A DNA stretch of 64,000 nucleotides from Metaruminococcus_A sp964607135 (GTDB lineage: Bacteria > Bacillota > Clostridia > Oscillospirales > Ruminococcaceae), in NCBI GenBank assembly GCA_964607135.1, contig CAZSIV010000013.1, forward strand, positions 1 to 64,000. Reading direction: 5' to 3'. Each line of letters starts with the position of its first letter. The first letter of the stretch is position 1. Under the pieces are notes generated by a model. It made no database searches, had not been told where the DNA came from, and saw only the letters and a program-made list of their open reading frames with translations. Below are positions 61,870 to 64,000 of this stretch, in pieces. Position numbers and translations under genes: made by a program.

Positions 61870-64000
61870 TTATGCTTTTACCCGAAGGGATTGACTCTCT
61901 TTATATGGACGGAACAGCATAAACGCAAGGAATGCGACTATCAAAAAGGCTGCGATAGAGCCTATAATATTTCCCTGGCCCATAAAGAGCATCCCGATCT
62001 GGTAGACTACGAGCGAAACCGCGTAAGCAAACACGCACTGATAGCCGATGGCAAAAAACGTCCATTTGGCGGAATTCATCTCCCGCTTGATCGCACCCAT
62101 AGCCGCAAAGCAGGGGGCGCAGAGCAGGTTGAAAATCAGGAAGGAGTAAGATGCAAGCGGTGTAAAGACTTCCCGCATATTCGCCCAAATCTGCCAGCCG
62201 TTTTCCGCAACCTCGTCAAAGCCGCCGAAGAGCACGCCAAAGGTGCCGACAACATTCTCTTTCGCAATCAGTCCGGTGATTGTGGCGACAGCGCTCTCCC
62301 AGTTGCCGAATCCGAGCGGGACAAAGAGCCACGCAATTCCATTTCCAATCGCTGCCAAGATGGAATGGTTCAAATCCCCGACCATGCCGAAGCCGCCGTT
62401 TTCAAAACCAAAGCTCATCAGGAACCAGAGCAGGATTGCGGAGAGAAGGATGATCGTCCCTGCCTTTTTGATAAACGACCAGGCGCGCTCCCACATCGAA
62501 CGCAGAACATTGCCCGCAGTCGGAAGATGGTAAGCCGGCAGTTCCATGACAAAGGGCGCCGGATCCCCGGCAAACATCCTAACCTTTTTCAGCATGATGC
62601 CGGAGGCGACAATCGCGGCGATCCCGGCAAAGTAGGCGCTCGGGGCGACCCACCAGGCTCCGCCGAACAATGCGCCCGCAATCAGCGCAATGATCGGGAG
62701 CTTGGCGCCGCAGGGGATGAAGGTGGTGGTCATAATCGTCATCCGGCGGTCCCGCTCATTCTCAATCGTACGAGAGGCCATGATGCCGGGAATCCCGCAG
62801 CCGGTGCCGATGAGCATCGGGATAAAGGATTTGCCGGACAAACCGAATTTGCGGAAAATCCTGTCCATGACAAAGGCGATCCGCGCCATATAGCCGCACG
62901 CTTCCAGAAACGCCAGGAAGATAAAGAGCACCAGCATCTGCGGGACAAAGCCGAGGACAGAGCCAACGCCGCCGACAATGCCGTCGAGGATCAGGCCTTG
63001 CAGCCAGTCGGCGCAGTGAATTGCCTCCAGTCCGTTCTGAATCAGCACCGGGATCCCCGGAACCCAGACGCCGTAAGAGGCAGGATCGGGTTCTTCCAGT
63101 TCGGCGGCTTCCTGATACGCCGCGTAATCAACGGGAATTTCCTCTTCGACATTCCCGTCGTCGTCATAGAGGTAAGCGGTGGCTGTAACTGTCTCCGCCT
63201 TTTCGGGAATCAGCACTGTTCCATCCTCTGTCGACTGCTCCACGTCCACTGCTCCCGCTTCCGCGGCCGCCGATTCAAACGCCTCTACGATCGCACCCGG
63301 TACAGCATATTCTTCCGCCGCCTCTTCATAGGCGGCGTCACCGATTCCAAGCAGATGCCATCCATCGCCGAAAAGGCCGTCGTTCGCCCAATCGGTCGCC
63401 CAGGCGCCCACTGTGGTCACAGAAACATAATAGACGATGAACATCACGGCCGCAAAAATCGGAAGAGCTGCCCAGCGGTTGGTGACGACCCTGTCTATCT
63501 TGTCTGAGACAGAAAGCTTTCCCGCGTTCTTTTTCTTGTAACAGCCCTTGATGATCGAGCCTATGTAAACATACCGCTCGTTTGTGATGATGCTCTCCGC
63601 ATCGTCATCCAGCTCCCGTTCGGCCGCCCGGATATCCTTTTCGATGTGATCGAGAATCGTTGGATCGAGTTTCAGCTGCTCCAACACCTTCTCGTCCCGC
63701 TCAAAAATTTTGATCGCATACCACCTTTGCTGTTCGTCGGGCATACTGTGGACAGCCGCCTCCTCGATATGGGCGATGGCGTGCTCTACCGCGCCGGAAA
63801 AGCTGTGCTGCGGGACGGTTTTGGTTTCGCGCGCCGCTTTGACGGCTTCCTCTGCCGCCTCCATCACACCGGCTCCCCTCAAAGCCGAAATTTCAACGAC
63901 CTTGCAGCCGAGCTCTCTGGAAAGCTCGGGAATGTTGATCTTGTCGCCGTTCTTCCTCACCACGTCCATCATATTGATCGCGACGACGACGGGGATCCCG
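61870..64000 (-). CDS. feoB: ferrous iron transporter FeoB, 5' end beyond the window
   Basis: The frame is open to the right edge. The first readable residues, GIPVVVAINMMDVV, include the G4 motif NMMD of the G domain, so the start lies outside; an ATG at 63972 is internal. The remainder has the GDI-like helical region, then Gate and FeoB_C membrane domains, with MLIGTGCGIPGIMASRTIEN and TTFIPCGAKLPIIALIAGA. FeoB imports Fe(II). Between the first membrane helix and GIPVLIQNGLEAI lies an extra acidic stretch of about 95 residues (EAFESAAAEAGAVDVEQS and so on), probably extracytoplasmic. The stop at 61870 gives a normal C-terminus. Confidence 0.94.
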   Translation of the reverse strand, partial: GIPVVVAINMMDVVRKNGDKINIPELSRELGCKVVEISALRGAGVMEAAEEAVKAARETKTVPQHSFSGAVEHAIAHIEEAAVHSMPDEQQRWYAIKIFERDEKVLEQLKLDPTILDHIEKDIRAAERELDDDAESIITNERYVYIGSIIKGCYKKKNAGKLSVSDKIDRVVTNRWAALPIFAAVMFIVYYVSVTTVGAWATDWANDGLFGDGWHLLGIGDAAYEEAAEEYAVPGAIVEAFESAAAEAGAVDVEQSTEDGTVLIPEKAETVTATAYLYDDDGNVEEEIPVDYAAYQEAAELEEPDPASYGVWVPGIPVLIQNGLEAIHCADWLQGLILDGIVGGVGSVLGFVPQMLVLFIFLAFLEACGYMARIAFVMDRIFRKFGLSGKSFIPMLIGTGCGIPGIMASRTIENERDRRMTIMTTTFIPCGAKLPIIALIAGALFGGAWWVAPSAYFAGIAAIVASGIMLKKVRMFAGDPAPFVMELPAYHLPTAGNVLRSMWERAWSFIKKAGTIILLSAILLWFLMSFGFENGGFGMVGDLNHSILAAIGNGIAWLFVPLGFGNWESAVATITGLIAKENVVGTFGVLFGGFDEVAENGWQIWANMREVFTPLASYSFLIFNLLCAPCFAAMGAIKREMNSAKWTFFAIGYQCVFAYAVSLVVYQIGMLFMGQGNIIGSIAAFLIVAFLAFMLFRPYKESQSLRVKA

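Noticed and set aside
61825..63507. A 560-codon frame on the plus strand opposite feoB.
   Set aside because: It is a shadow of feoB, Arg/His/Asp-rich with no recognisable domain or start signal. The same holds for the long frames opposite purL (54865-56085), the giant glucan synthase (for example 23681-24517) and the spoIIIA genes.

Overview
The window reads as chromosomal DNA of an anaerobic, endospore-forming Firmicute of the class Clostridia, probably an Oscillospiraceae/Ruminococcaceae relative (placement inferred from gene content). The support is a complete spoIIIAA-AH operon, sigG, a DnaD/DnaI-type helicase-loading pair, an L27 with a cleavable N-terminus beside its protease Prp, a clade II single-chain PurL, an HPr-like protein without its histidine, and FeoB with its Cys-rich partner. 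Shine-Dalgarno sites are strong (AAAGGAG or GGAGG) and many promoters fit TTGNNN-17-TATAAT closely. I see no phage, insertion sequence, rRNA, tRNA or CRISPR array.

Layout. 1-820: gene-free, with two families of short tandem repeats. 820-2.9 kb: helicase-loading pair, closed by a 40-bp perfect palindrome. 2.9-5.6 kb (minus): rplU-prp-rpmA with a structured leader, then obgE from its own promoter. 5.6-10.7 kb (minus): spoIIIAA-AH, the channel apparatus between mother cell and forespore. 10.8-15.6 kb (plus): shikimate operon aroF-aroB-aroA-aroC, preceded by a phenylalanine-rich leader peptide and a strong terminator. 15.7-17.5 kb: AT-rich PadR/DUF1700/DUF4097 cassette. 17.6-27 kb (minus): a PASTA-domain protein with a degenerate kinase domain, and a giant glycosyltransferase/phosphorylase of the cyclic beta-1,2-glucan synthase type.

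27-36.4 kb (minus): an aminotransferase, a DUF188-larE-larB-larC operon for the nickel-pincer cofactor, a polysaccharide deacetylase, a Gfo/Idh/MocA oxidoreductase and an ABC exporter. 36.5-42 kb (minus): two exported or membrane proteins of unknown role, proB-proA, a DUF975 membrane protein, a cobalamin adenosyltransferase and a histidine phosphatase, divergent from an XRE regulator. 43-46.7 kb (minus): araB-araD and a transaldolase-type aldolase (pentose use). 46.8-49.4 kb: a corrinoid-activator-like Fe-S ATPase divergent from sigG, then a structured gene-free stretch. 49.7-57.5 kb (minus): methyltransferase, alpha/beta hydrolase, TVP38 protein, purL and mtaB, divergent from an HPr-like gene and a metallo-hydrolase. 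59-64 kb (minus): a GH2 glycosidase, the FeoB-associated protein and feoB, which runs off the right edge.

Most of the window is conventional chromosomal biology. The points that best repay a second look are the Phe-codon attenuator before a Firmicute shikimate operon, the kinase that has lost the usual Lys, Asp and Gly of its three catalytic motifs yet keeps its PASTA domains, the Crh-like HPr, the acidic insertion in FeoB, the tandem hairpin repeats at the left end, and the structured intergenic region behind sigG.
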